From: Dysgonomonas sp. 25
GTDB taxonomy: Bacteria; Bacteroidota; Bacteroidia; Bacteroidales; Dysgonomonadaceae
DNA length: 64,000 nucleotides
Direction: 5' to 3'
NCBI RefSeq assembly: GCF_010501075.1
Contig: NZ_QVMN01000001.1
Location: forward strand, 310,001-374,000
Both the position numbers and the translations under genes were made by a program. Under the pieces are notes generated by a model. That model saw nothing but the letters and a program-made list of their open reading frames with translations, had not been told where the DNA came from and did not search any database. Positions 47,835 to 55,814 of the stretch are shown here, piece by piece (the stretch's first letter is position 1; every line of letters begins with the position of its first letter).

Positions 47835-48935
47835 TTAATACTCTCGATATGGTAATCCCCACGCATCGGCAACTGCCCTATAAACAATATTTCCACCGAT
47901 GATGTTCAGTCCTTTTCGCAAATCGGCGTATTTTTCGCAGGCTCTTTTCCACCCCAGATTTGCTAAAAGAAGAACATACGGCAAAGTAGCGTTAGTCAGC
48001 GCGCGCGTCGAAGTCATCGGGACAGCACCCGGAATGTTGGCTACACAATAGTGTATGACACCCTCTATCTCATACACCGGATCTTTGTGGGTGGTCGGTT
48101 TCGATGTCTCGAAACATCCGCCCTGATCGATAGCAACATCTACCAATACCGTTCCCGGCTGCATATCCTTCAGCATTTCGCGCGAAAGGATAACAGGCGC
48201 CTTTTCGCCCGCATTGAGCACAGCCCCTACTATCAGGTCTGCCGTTTTGCTCAATTGCGCAATAACATGGCTGTTAGAATATTGCGTAGTCACATTGGCC
48301 GGCATCGTTTCGCTCAGATAGCGCAGACGTGGCAGGCTTTTGTCCAATATCGTAACATTCGCTCCCAGTCCGGCAGCCATACGGGCAGCATTCATCCCTA
48401 CTACTCCACCGCCTATGATAACGACATTGGCAGGACGAACACCCGGAACTCCGCCCAGCAGCAACCCTTTGCCTTGTTGCGGTTTCTCCAGAAAGCGTGC
48501 GCCTTCCTGTATCGACATCCTTCCGGCCACTTCGCTCATCGGTATCAACAATGGTAGCGAGCGGTCGGGCAATTCTACGGTTTCGTAGGCAAGACAAACA
48601 GCTTTGCTCTCTATCATTGCTTCCGTCAGTTCCCTGCTGGATGCAAAATGAAAATAAGTGAATACTACGTGGTGATCTTTTATCAGTTTATATTCCTCTT
48701 TGAGTGGTTCTTTCACTTTCACTATCATCTCGGCTGTGTTATAAACATCCTCGATGGTAGGAAGTATCTTCGCTCCTGTCGCCACATAGGCTTCATCCGA
48801 GAAGCCACTGCCTACCCCTGCCCCTGTCTGAATATACACTTCGTGTCCGTTAGAGACTAACTCGTGTACCCCGGCGGGCGTCATTGCAATGCGGCTTTCG
48901 AGCGTTTTGATTTCTTTTGGTACTCCTATTCTCAT
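47835..48935 (-). CDS. ald: Alanine dehydrogenase
   Basis: A 366-residue NAD-dependent enzyme interconverting L-alanine and pyruvate plus ammonia. Conserved elements: MRIGVPKEIKTLESRIAMTPAGV with the Lys/Arg pair, VKVKEPLKEEY (about 75), FTYFHFASSRELT (about 92), and the Rossmann dinucleotide fold VVIIGGGVVGMNAARMAAGLGA (about 169-190). AGAVPMTSTRAL (near 300) is the substrate-binding block. It sits directly upstream of DUF4492-cydAB with a 14-bp gap, an arrangement that ties alanine/redox balance to the oxidase operon. Confidence 0.95.
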   Translation of the reverse strand: MRIGVPKEIKTLESRIAMTPAGVHELVSNGHEVYIQTGAGVGSGFSDEAYVATGAKILPTIEDVYNTAEMIVKVKEPLKEEYKLIKDHHVVFTYFHFASSRELTEAMIESKAVCLAYETVELPDRSLPLLIPMSEVAGRMSIQEGARFLEKPQQGKGLLLGGVPGVRPANVVIIGGGVVGMNAARMAAGLGANVTILDKSLPRLRYLSETMPANVTTQYSNSHVIAQLSKTADLIVGAVLNAGEKAPVILSREMLKDMQPGTVLVDVAIDQGGCFETSKPTTHKDPVYEIEGVIHYCVANIPGAVPMTSTRALTNATLPYVLLLANLGWKRACEKYADLRKGLNIIGGNIVYRAVADAWGLPYREY

Positions 48936-48974
48936 AAACTGGCTCTTTTGGTATTAATATTTAAAGCTATCGTA

Positions 48975-49292
48975 TCAGGCTTCTCCCAGATTCCCGTTCA
49001 TAGGCGGAAGAAAACCTCTACCCTTTTCCTCTATATTGATTTCGCCACTCGACTGTTCGTAGCGGTTGATATTGTCGTTCAAAGCATACAGAAGACGCTT
49101 GGCATGTTCCGGCGTAAGGATGATACGTGACTTTACTTTGGCTTTAGGTATGCCGGGTACGACACGGACAAAGTCTATTACAAACTCGGATGAGGAATGC
49201 GATATGATAGCGAGATTGGAATAAGTACCTTGTGCCACATCTTCGGGCAACTCTATCTGAATCTGCCCGTTGTTTCCATTGTTATTCTCCAT
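48975..49292 (-). CDS. DUF3467 domain-containing protein
   Basis: A 105-residue cytoplasmic protein of the DUF3467 family. The visible core is IQIELPEDVAQGTYSNLAIISHSSSEFVIDFVRVVPGIPKAKVKSRIILTPEHAKRLLYALNDNI. The family has no established role and is often encoded near RNA polymerase or redox genes in Bacteroidota. It begins the minus-strand unit with ald, DUF4492 and cydAB (gap to ald 39 bp), but its own -7 box was not found in the AT-rich upstream sequence. Confidence 0.85.
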   Translation of the reverse strand: MENNNGNNGQIQIELPEDVAQGTYSNLAIISHSSSEFVIDFVRVVPGIPKAKVKSRIILTPEHAKRLLYALNDNINRYEQSSGEINIEEKGRGFLPPMNGNLGEA

Positions 49293-49582
49293 AAAAGTAT
49301 TTTATATATTAATTAGTTCTATTCGTTTTTGGCCTTATACAAAAGAAAAGAAAAAAGGCGAATAATGAAAATATAAATCAATATTCTTAAGCATAAATAT
49401 TTTTATCTCAAAAGCCGGTAGCTGCGAAAGAAAAAGGTAAAAAAGAGGGAATGATTTGCTTATATCGGAAAAAGTGCCTTTCTTTGCCTTATAAAACTTC
49501 AGGCTATTTATGTGCACAAAAAACGCTATTTTATTATTTAATATCTTTTTTATCAATCTGATATTTGATAAAATGGCGTATT

Positions 49583-49603
49583 CACACACACACACACACA
49601 CAC
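49583..49603. repeat. (CA)10 microsatellite
   Basis: Twenty-one bases of alternating C and A, about 290 bp upstream of the minus-strand cyd/ald operon. Such tracts are prone to length change by slippage. Confidence 0.95.
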
Positions 49604-49681
49604 GAAATATAGTAAATATTTCGGATTAATCCAAATTTCCAGGGTCTTTTTTTTAGAAAAAAGTTACTTCGCCCTTCGGGC

Positions 49682-49717
49682 AGTTACTTCGTGCTTCGCA
49701 CAGTTACGAGTTACAAG
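49682..49717 (-). repeat. 36-bp dispersed repeat, copy 2 (inverted)
   Basis: Reverse complement of 20123-20158 with one mismatch. It is embedded in overlapping gttacttcg/cgtaact words. Confidence 0.8.
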
Positions 49718-49976
49718 GGATAACTTGCGAACTGCTGTACGGCTTTGCCCCTACTCGTCACTCGTAACTTGTAACTCGTCTACTAAAAAATATGCTTGTG
49801 TTAATGTCAGGGGTATTCACCCCATTTCATCCCGTCTTCTCCGTGAGGAGAAGCGGGACTTTTCAGTTAACAGTGAGCAGTCATCAGTCAACAACAAAAT
49901 CCATGTAGGGGCGAAACATCGTTCGGCGAAGCGTAGGCGAGCCAAATATCGTTCGCCCGCAATATCCGACATATAC

Positions 49977-49996
49977 GGGGCAATGTTTATTGCCCC
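49977..49996. repeat. Hairpin GGGGCAATGTTTATTGCCCC, related to the array palindrome
   Basis: A near-perfect 20-bp inverted repeat followed by cctacac, matching the layout of gggctaatatttattagccc plus cctacacc found in each 204-bp unit at 33 kb. Confidence 0.7.
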
Positions 49997-50113
49997 CTAC
50001 ACGCAAATCGGCAAGAAATCCCTTGTATCCACTCGGGATGACAATAAAGCTATTGGCTATCAGCTAATGGCTAAAAGCTATAAAAATTTACTAATTATCA
50101 AATTAATACTATT

Positions 50114-52114
50114 ATGAACAGAACTTTGACACAGGCTATCATTATATTTATAGCCTTATTTACAGCAACAGTCAGCCTACAAGGACAAGTGACCATCGGC
50201 AGCGGAGGAAAACCCGTAGACGGCGCTCTATTAGAGTTAAAAATGGATGGCAATACCACTAAAGGGTTAGCAATGCCTCGCGTAAGTTTAACTGATACAG
50301 ACAAACTATTTCCTATGTTCGATGGTATCAGTGGTATAAACTATACTCAAGGTAGCAAAACCTACGACAAAGCCACTGAAGATGCCAATCATGCGGGATT
50401 AGTAGTTTATAATACTACCAATTGCGATGGAAAGTTCACCAAGGGGATTTATCTATGGAATGGCGATCAATGGATTCAAATATTGAACAAAGAAATCTTA
50501 GCGACCCCTTCCTTTTCTGTTACAGGTATTGCGAACGACTTTGTAGATATCCCCAGCGGATTAGATGTAAGAGGAACAAGTATTCCTGCTATCAACTTGA
50601 ATGTAGCATTCACTGGAGATGGTGCTACTTTTACCCCGACAGGGAATTACACAAGCTATGCTAACATGTTTGCTACTATGCCGACATGGACAAGCGGAAC
50701 AACACAAAACTTGACCGTATCACCTGATAACTATACCCTGCAAGCAAACAATATGACTAATACCGACTTTCCTAATATTACATCCACTAATCCATGGCAG
50801 AGTCGCCAATGGCAGTTAGTCTACAATATCCCAGCGAATGATTGTGGTCCTGCTGCTAACAAAACTATCACCCTCAATCAGACCAACTATGTCCTGAAAG
50901 TGAATAATTCCTTTACCAATACACAGTTTGCATATACAACTGCCATAACAGGCAACTTCAATGTACAAGGAAACGCTACATGGAAAACAACTACAACAGG
51001 GACTTCTGGACTAGTGAATATTACTCCTACAACAGGAGGTGCCGACCTAAAAAACAGCACTAATAGTACACAAAACGTTCAATACTCTGCCGGAGCAGGA
51101 AATCATTATAATATTGCTGATATCACTTTTGGTGACACCCAAACTCCCAAGCGATTCAAAGATGTAACCGTCTCTTTTATCCATTGTAATACTACCGGCA
51201 ATGACCCGACTTTGGAAGAATGGGCACAACGTGCCGGCTTTACATCTACTGAAATCGCCAGTGTACCAGCAGGAGGCACTCATGCTAAAACTCAGCCAAA
51301 CGGCATACAATTACATCGGGATCAAGATGGCAATATTTTCCTCTCAGGGTTATTTGGCACACAGCGTTGGATGCTCAATAATCTGGCAGCGACCTCTTAT
51401 GCTCCTGCACCGGGTCCGGGACATACACAAGGGCGTATTTTAACTCCAAGTTATAACAGTCAGAATAATACTGCCAATTACGGCTACCCCAATTTACAAA
51501 ACAATACAACTAACACAGCTACCCTTTTCAACAGCAACAAGCGATTGGGATTGCTATATAACTGGGATGCTGCTACCGCTGGAAAAGGTGGAGCTCCCGG
51601 ACTAGCCATCTCCAATGATAATGAACCGGCAACACCGACACCAACACAAGGTATTTGCCCTAATGGTTGGCATTTACCGAGCGATATGGAATGGACTGAG
51701 TTAGAACAGGAAATAAACGCTAATACGAGCAGATACAGTGTCCTCGAAGATGCAAACGGTACTATTACTGTTGGCGCAACCGGTTTGCGAGGTGCAGCCT
51801 CTGGTGGTCACGGTGAGGCGATGAACAACCCTTGCCCTGCACCTACTCAATCCATATATGGCACCAACGGTAAAAGTAATACCATCAACAGCATCGCTAC
51901 GATAGCTCCCGGCTTCAACAACTTATTTGCCGGAGAGGCTGCCAATAGTAAAAGCGGCAGTTACGGCAATTATGGGATATTTTGGACAGCGAGTGGTGTA
52001 AACACTTCCAATTACCAAGCATGGGCTCGATATTTAAAATATGATAAAACGCAGGTTCATAGAGGTTCAATGCAACGATTCTATATGTACTCCGTCCGCT
52101 GCATAAAAGATTAA
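50114..52114 (+). CDS. Secreted FISUMP-domain surface protein
   Basis: A 666-residue protein with a signal peptide (MNRTLTQAIIIFIALFTATVSLQGQ). After a short beta-rich N-terminal block (GALLELKMDGNTTKGLAMPRVSL, a type seen in Bacteroidota surface proteins), it has about 300 residues of Thr/Asn-rich beta-sandwich-like sequence with repeats (TNYVLKVNNSFTN). The C-terminal 210 residues carry the FISUMP module: GLLYNWDAATAGKG, ICPNGWHLPSDMEWTELEQ, FNNLFAGEAANSKSGSYGNYGIFWTAS, and YMYSVRCIKD at the end. FISUMP is common in large surface adhesins of Bacteroidota. Function inferred as adhesion or recognition. No CTD for the type IX system is apparent. Confidence 0.82.
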   Translation: MNRTLTQAIIIFIALFTATVSLQGQVTIGSGGKPVDGALLELKMDGNTTKGLAMPRVSLTDTDKLFPMFDGISGINYTQGSKTYDKATEDANHAGLVVYNTTNCDGKFTKGIYLWNGDQWIQILNKEILATPSFSVTGIANDFVDIPSGLDVRGTSIPAINLNVAFTGDGATFTPTGNYTSYANMFATMPTWTSGTTQNLTVSPDNYTLQANNMTNTDFPNITSTNPWQSRQWQLVYNIPANDCGPAANKTITLNQTNYVLKVNNSFTNTQFAYTTAITGNFNVQGNATWKTTTTGTSGLVNITPTTGGADLKNSTNSTQNVQYSAGAGNHYNIADITFGDTQTPKRFKDVTVSFIHCNTTGNDPTLEEWAQRAGFTSTEIASVPAGGTHAKTQPNGIQLHRDQDGNIFLSGLFGTQRWMLNNLAATSYAPAPGPGHTQGRILTPSYNSQNNTANYGYPNLQNNTTNTATLFNSNKRLGLLYNWDAATAGKGGAPGLAISNDNEPATPTPTQGICPNGWHLPSDMEWTELEQEINANTSRYSVLEDANGTITVGATGLRGAASGGHGEAMNNPCPAPTQSIYGTNGKSNTINSIATIAPGFNNLFAGEAANSKSGSYGNYGIFWTASGVNTSNYQAWARYLKYDKTQVHRGSMQRFYMYSVRCIKD

Positions 52115-52140
52115 ACGATATAAATCAACTTTATCTATAC

Positions 52141-52174
52141 AGGGAGAAGCCGGAGAGCGGTTTCTCCCTTTTAC
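52141..52174 (+). terminator. Terminator of the FISUMP gene
   Basis: GGGAGAAGCC/GGTTTCTCCC stem (one G-U), 7-nt loop, then TTTTACG. The sequence on to 52337 is AT-rich with no gene. Confidence 0.85.
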
Positions 52175-52337
52175 GTTTTTTACAGTTAAGTAACAGAAAA
52201 AGTGACCACACAAAAAACACGTTTTTTTGTACCAAAAAACAAGCTTAACTCACTCATAATAAAGACAAAAAGAAAACAACCACTGGTACAAAAAGTGGTA
52301 CAGAAAAGCGACAGTTTTGAGGCTTTTTAGGGGCAGT

Positions 52338-52757
52338 TTAAAGATCCTTGTTTTCGGGGTTAGATTCCACTACAACCACTTCGGGCGCGGGTGTAGCTTT
52401 ACGTTTGCGAAGGAAGATAAGTTGAGCCACTGTGCCGACCACTCCAGCAGCCAGTACAATATAGCGTCCTTTACTGCCGGCATCGAATATGACAAAGGCC
52501 GAAAAGCAAACCATACACCACATGATGCCGATAGATACCAAGCGCGCTTTGAGGGGAAGCCCCTGCCCTATGCGATTCAGGTAATAGCCGGTAACTTTAT
52601 TCTCGCGCAGCTTCTGATGCAGTTTTGGCGAACTTTTAGCGAAAAGGAAAGCCGTGAGCAGGATGAAAGGAGTGGTAGGCAACCCGGGGGTGACTATACC
52701 AATCAATCCTAAGGCCAAAGAAATAAATCCTGCCAGTATGTAGATATATTTTAACAT
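52338..52757 (-). CDS. DUF454 (YbaN-like) inner-membrane protein
   Basis: A 139-residue protein with a start at MLKYIYILAGFISL. It has two close N-terminal hydrophobic segments and a third at about 80-100: SLALGLIGIVTPGLPTTPFILLTAFLFAKSSPK is the DUF454 signature. A polar tail (KATPAPEVVVVESNP...) ends it. Function unknown in the family. The start at 52757 is preferred because the 49 codons further upstream overlap a transcribed leader on the opposite strand and are not conserved-looking. Confidence 0.8.
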   Translation of the reverse strand: MLKYIYILAGFISLALGLIGIVTPGLPTTPFILLTAFLFAKSSPKLHQKLRENKVTGYYLNRIGQGLPLKARLVSIGIMWCMVCFSAFVIFDAGSKGRYIVLAAGVVGTVAQLIFLRKRKATPAPEVVVVESNPENKDL

Positions 52758-52853
52758 TTTCCGTAAACCTCTTCGAAGCGTTATCCACAAAGAAACAAAA
52801 AAAATCGATAGGAAGAAAACAGACGGATTGTTAAAAACTTTTCCGGCAGGATT

Positions 52854-52883
52854 TTTGTTTATGCGCATATCGTCGTATCTTTG
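52854..52883 (+). promoter_or_regulatory. Promoter of the structured leader and TlpA-like gene
   Basis: TTTG at 52854-52857, 18-bp spacer, TATCTTTG at 52876-52883, plus strand. Predicted transcription start near 52890. Confidence 0.75.
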
Positions 52884-52889
52884 CGGCAA

Positions 52890-53005
52890 CTTTTCGCAGG
52901 GCATGCTGATAAGCTAAGCGTAGATGAAGATGCCTTGTTCCCAAAACATGGGAGGGTTTGGCGTAGTATCCCAAAGGACTTCTCCAGACTTTAGTGAAAA
53001 CCTAA
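52890..53005 (+). ncRNA. Structured 5' leader or small RNA, unclassified
   Basis: About 115 nt between the promoter and the TlpA-like start codon can form a rod: TTTTCGC at about 52888-52895 pairs with GTGAAAA near 52991-52999; GAAG..CCTT pairs with AAGG.CTTC; inside are hairpins TCCC-aaaaca-TGGGA and TTTGG...CCAAA. The closing stem plus internal bubble recalls 6S RNA, and the position recalls leader riboswitches, but I recognise no known motif. Whether the RNA ends before the gene or reads into it is not shown. Confidence 0.5.
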
Positions 53006-53015
53006 TAATTATTTT

Positions 53016-53522
53016 ATGAAGTATTTCATGTATTTTTTGATTGCAGGCGCAATCCTTATAGGATTAGTCGCGGCAACGTCAAAAACTACAAAACCTTCGG
53101 AAGGTATTTATCCGGGAGAACTGTTCCCTTCAATCGACAGTTTGAAAGATGACAAGGGAGCGATTATTAATCTTACTGATTTGAAAGGACAAAGACTGTT
53201 AGTGAACTTCTGGGCTTCGTATGATGCCAATTCACGCAAGGAGAACGTTCTGATGTCGCATGTGATTGACATAGAAAATTATCCGGTAACAATGGTTTCT
53301 GTATCCTTCGACAAGAGCGAAAAGGTATTCGGAAAGACAGTCGTAACCGATGGCACGGGCAACTCTGTGCAATGTTGGGCTGACGAAAATCTTCAATCGG
53401 AACTAACAAAGCTCTACCGGCTCGAGAAAGGCTTCAAAAGCTATCTCATCGACGAGGATGGAAAAATCGTGGCGATGGATGTAAATGCCGGAAACCTGAA
53501 TCAGTATTTGAAAAGAATCTAA
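53016..53522 (+). CDS. Thioredoxin-fold (TlpA-like) protein lacking the redox motif
   Basis: A 168-residue protein with an N-terminal membrane anchor or signal (MYFLIAGAILIGLVAATS). The TlpA/AhpC fold is recognisable: FPSIDSLKDDKGAIINLTDLKGQRLLVNFWASYD (about 37-70) is the typical start of a thiol-disulfide oxidoreductase. The WCxxC active site is replaced by WASYDANS, with no cysteines there. The only Cys is in SVQCWADEN. It is probably non-redox, perhaps a binding or structural relative. It follows a structured leader and ends before a terminator. Confidence 0.75.
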   Translation: MKYFMYFLIAGAILIGLVAATSKTTKPSEGIYPGELFPSIDSLKDDKGAIINLTDLKGQRLLVNFWASYDANSRKENVLMSHVIDIENYPVTMVSVSFDKSEKVFGKTVVTDGTGNSVQCWADENLQSELTKLYRLEKGFKSYLIDEDGKIVAMDVNAGNLNQYLKRI

Positions 53523-53540
53523 AAAAAACTACTTAATTTT

Positions 53541-53578
53541 AAAACGCTTTATCTATATACAGGTAAAGCGTTTTTATT
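53541..53578 (+). terminator. Terminator of the TlpA-like gene
   Basis: AAAACGCTTTA/TAAAGCGTTTT stem with a 12-nt loop and T tract. Confidence 0.88.
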
Positions 53579-53654
53579 GTTTTTTTAATTCACTTAAACA
53601 ACATATTAACAAAATAATATGTAAACTTGTATTATTAAAAATATCAATAACAGG

Positions 53655-54338
53655 ATGACACAAAACCAGCATATAAATCCCGAAAAAGGCGTTATAGCCA
53701 AAACGCTCGACTGGGCTTACTCAAAAGCCGTCACCGGTTTCACCGGCGTAGATTCGGCATACGAACTGGCTCACAATTATATAGACAAAGGTGGAACACT
53801 CGAAGAGCAGGTGGATTCGCTTATCCGCTGGCAAACGGCCAAAAGTGCAGCAAGCGGCTTCGTTACAGGCCTTGGTGGACTTATCACGATGCCCATCACC
53901 GTTCCGGCTAATATTGCCAGTGTGATATATGTACAGATACGGATGATATGTGCTATCGCCTATATGGGTGGGCACGATATACGCGACGACAAGGTGAAGA
54001 CGTTTATCTATCTGAGCATGGTCGGTAACGGCGCGAAAGAGCTTATCAAAAATTTGTCTATCAAAGTAGGCGAAAAGATATTGATAAAGACATTAGCCTC
54101 CATCAATACGAAAGTGACAGCCAAACTCGCCGTGAAAATCGGAGAGAAAAGTGCCGCTTCGGCAGGCAAGGCAATTCCTTTGCTGGGAGGCATTATCAGC
54201 GGAGGATTAGATGCCGCTTCGACACGCATTGTAGGGAAAATGGCCAAACGGATATTCATCGACCGCAGGAAAGAAACGCAGGAAATAATCGAGATTATGC
54301 CTTCCGAAGTAGAGGATGTGCAAATGATAACAGAATAA
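53655..54338 (+). CDS. EcsC family protein
   Basis: A 227-residue protein of the EcsC family. It has an amphipathic N-terminal part (AYSKAVTGFTGVDSAYELAHNY), a hydrophobic core (SAASGFVTGLGGLITMPITVPANIASVIYVQIRM, about 75-108), and a glycine/alanine-rich segment GKAIPLLGGIISGGLDAAS. EcsC proteins are linked to the ABC transporter EcsAB in Firmicutes, but the function of this branch is unknown; no ABC genes are nearby here. Stand-alone unit. Confidence 0.85.
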   Translation: MTQNQHINPEKGVIAKTLDWAYSKAVTGFTGVDSAYELAHNYIDKGGTLEEQVDSLIRWQTAKSAASGFVTGLGGLITMPITVPANIASVIYVQIRMICAIAYMGGHDIRDDKVKTFIYLSMVGNGAKELIKNLSIKVGEKILIKTLASINTKVTAKLAVKIGEKSAASAGKAIPLLGGIISGGLDAASTRIVGKMAKRIFIDRRKETQEIIEIMPSEVEDVQMITE

Positions 54339-54365
54339 ACTAACCGATTCATAATAAAAAATGCT

Positions 54366-54373
54366 TAATTTTG
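54366..54373 (+). promoter_or_regulatory. -7 element of the M48 protease gene
   Basis: TAATTTTG, exact -7 match, 33 bp ahead of the start codon. Confidence 0.5.
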
Positions 54374-54405
54374 TGGTGATTATTCAAAATTAACAACAAC
54401 TTATT

Positions 54406-55203
54406 ATGAAAAGATTATTATTAGCATTCGCTTTAGTGCTTTCATTCAGCCTCGCGGCAAACGCACAATTTGGAAAACTGAAAGTCAATAAAAAAGCTGT
54501 CGATGCTGTCAGCAAGGGGGTACAATCGTTCACACTGACCGATGCCGAACTGAAAGGGTATGCCGACCAGGCTACCAAGTGGGAAGACGAACACAATCAT
54601 GTATGCAGGACTACAGACGAGTACGAGAATACAAAAGCATACGCCGAGCGTCTCGAAAAAATCGTTGCCAATGTTCCTCAGGAACTGATAGCACAATACG
54701 ATTTGGACATAAAAGCATATCACGTAACAGATGTCAATGCTTTTGCCCGCCCCAACGGAAGCATCCGTATATTCACATCATTGATGGACCTTATGACCGA
54801 TGAGCAGATTTTAGCGGTGATAGGGCACGAAATTGGTCACGTTGTAAACAAGGACTCCAAAGATGCTTTTGTGGCTGCCTTGAGAATGTCGGCACTCAAA
54901 GATGCTGCCGGAGCAGCAGGAGGCGCAACAGTAGCAACATTGAGCGATTCGGATTTGGGAAATCTGGCTGAATCGTTGGGAAATGCCCAATTTTCGCAGA
55001 AACAGGAAAATGCTGCCGACGATTACGGCTATGAATTCCTAAAGAAATGCGGTAAAGATGCTTCTAATATGGCATCGTCATTAAATGTCTTACTGACTTT
55101 GCAAGTAGAAGCGGGTGCGCCGGAGAATAGCAAATTCAACAAGCTGTTTTCGAGCCATCCTGATTTGAAAAACCGCATTGAACGGCTTAACAAGAAGAAA
55201 TAA
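54406..55203 (+). CDS. M48-family metallopeptidase, periplasmic
   Basis: A 265-residue protein with a signal peptide (MKRLLLAFALVLSFSLAANA) and the zinc protease motif VIGHEIGHVV (HExxH, about 140). A later ENAADDYGYEFL (about 204) supplies the third zinc ligand. The substrate-binding RPNGSIRIFTSLMD precedes it. Family members such as BepA and YcaL act in outer-membrane protein quality control; that role is plausible here. Single gene with its own promoter; it ends before the shared hairpin preceding tRNA-His. Confidence 0.9.
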   Translation: MKRLLLAFALVLSFSLAANAQFGKLKVNKKAVDAVSKGVQSFTLTDAELKGYADQATKWEDEHNHVCRTTDEYENTKAYAERLEKIVANVPQELIAQYDLDIKAYHVTDVNAFARPNGSIRIFTSLMDLMTDEQILAVIGHEIGHVVNKDSKDAFVAALRMSALKDAAGAAGGATVATLSDSDLGNLAESLGNAQFSQKQENAADDYGYEFLKKCGKDASNMASSLNVLLTLQVEAGAPENSKFNKLFSSHPDLKNRIERLNKKK

Positions 55204-55227
55204 AAAGGGAGAGTTCCTATAATTAAA

Positions 55228-55263
55228 GAAGCCGAATTAAAAGTAATCTTTTAACTCGGCTTT
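55228..55263. terminator. Bidirectional terminator between the M48 gene and tRNA-His
   Basis: GAAGCCGAATTAAAAG/CTTTTAACTCGGCTTTC stem with a TAAT loop and A/T-rich flanks; it can end both convergent transcripts. Confidence 0.88.
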
Positions 55264-55271
55264 CTCTTTTG

Positions 55272-55345
<74 letters not shown>

Positions 55346-55365
55346 CATATTTTGCGTTTGCGGTG

Positions 55366-55373
55366 CAAAGATA
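55366..55373 (-). promoter_or_regulatory. -7 element of tRNA-His
   Basis: The minus strand reads TATCTTTG, exact -7 match, 20 bp upstream of the tRNA. Confidence 0.6.
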
Positions 55374-55435
55374 TGTATTTTTCTTATATCCGCAAGATTT
55401 CTGCAAGAATTTTTATCTATAAAATAGATATAAAG

Positions 55436-55675
55436 CTACTTTATAAGCTCCGTATATGAAATGGGATCTCCCAAATAGTAATGAGGTTGCTTGTCTAAGA
55501 AGATTTCTTTGAAACTTTGCTTTCCCGGCTTTATCTCGTATAAGCGCTTCCGGAAATCATAATAAATACCATTCAGCGATTCGAGCGACTCTACGGGTTT
55601 ATAGTCATACTTTTTATATGACGCGCAGGAAGCAAGCAGAAACAGAACCAAGATGGAAAGAACAGTCTTTTTCAT
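55436..55675 (-). CDS. Small lipoprotein
   Basis: A 79-residue protein with a lipoprotein signal (VLFLLASCASYKKYDY, Cys at 17). The mature part is Tyr- and Lys-rich (SLNGIYYDFRKRLYEIKPG). No family is recognised. It lies just upstream of tRNA-His on the same strand, but that gene has its own -7 box. Confidence 0.7.
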   Translation of the reverse strand: MKKTVLSILVLFLLASCASYKKYDYKPVESLESLNGIYYDFRKRLYEIKPGKQSFKEIFLDKQPHYYLGDPISYTELIK

Positions 55676-55814
55676 AACATCATTAAAATAAAGGTACTTC
55701 CCATAATAACAATTATTTCACAAATATATTGCAAATGTTAAAGTATCTAATCCGGTTTAAACTTTCATCCAAAATGCAACTCTAAGAGTATGAAACAAAT
55801 AAAAACAATAGATC

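Larger units (their letters stand above)
49293..50113. other. 820-bp intergenic region with simple repeats and dispersed elements
   Basis: No gene is supported. It holds a (CA)10 microsatellite, short hairpins (e.g. CGAAATATAGTAAATATTTCG near 49605), near-tandem 20-bp words agttacttcgcccttcgggc and agttacttcgtgcttcgcac, the 36-bp repeat, and about 49890-50045 of degenerate repeat ending in a diverged copy of the array unit (aagaaatcccttgtatccactcgggatgacaat). The promoter of the FISUMP gene must lie in the last 100 bp, but I cannot see a clean -7 box. Confidence 0.6.

Noticed and set aside
47821-47862. Longer start of DUF4492
   Set aside because: It overlaps the ald stop region, and the conserved part starts at MEAENIRPK.
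49335-49601. 88-codon minus-strand frame starting MCVCVCEY
   Set aside because: Its start is just the (CA)n tract read in frame; the remainder is AT-rich intergenic sequence.
52317-52712. 131-codon plus-strand frame
   Set aside because: It is antisense to the DUF454 gene and has no recognisable features.
52758-52904. 49-codon N-terminal extension of the DUF454 protein
   Set aside because: The family begins at MLKYIYILAG, and the extension lies opposite the promoter and leader of the TlpA-like gene.
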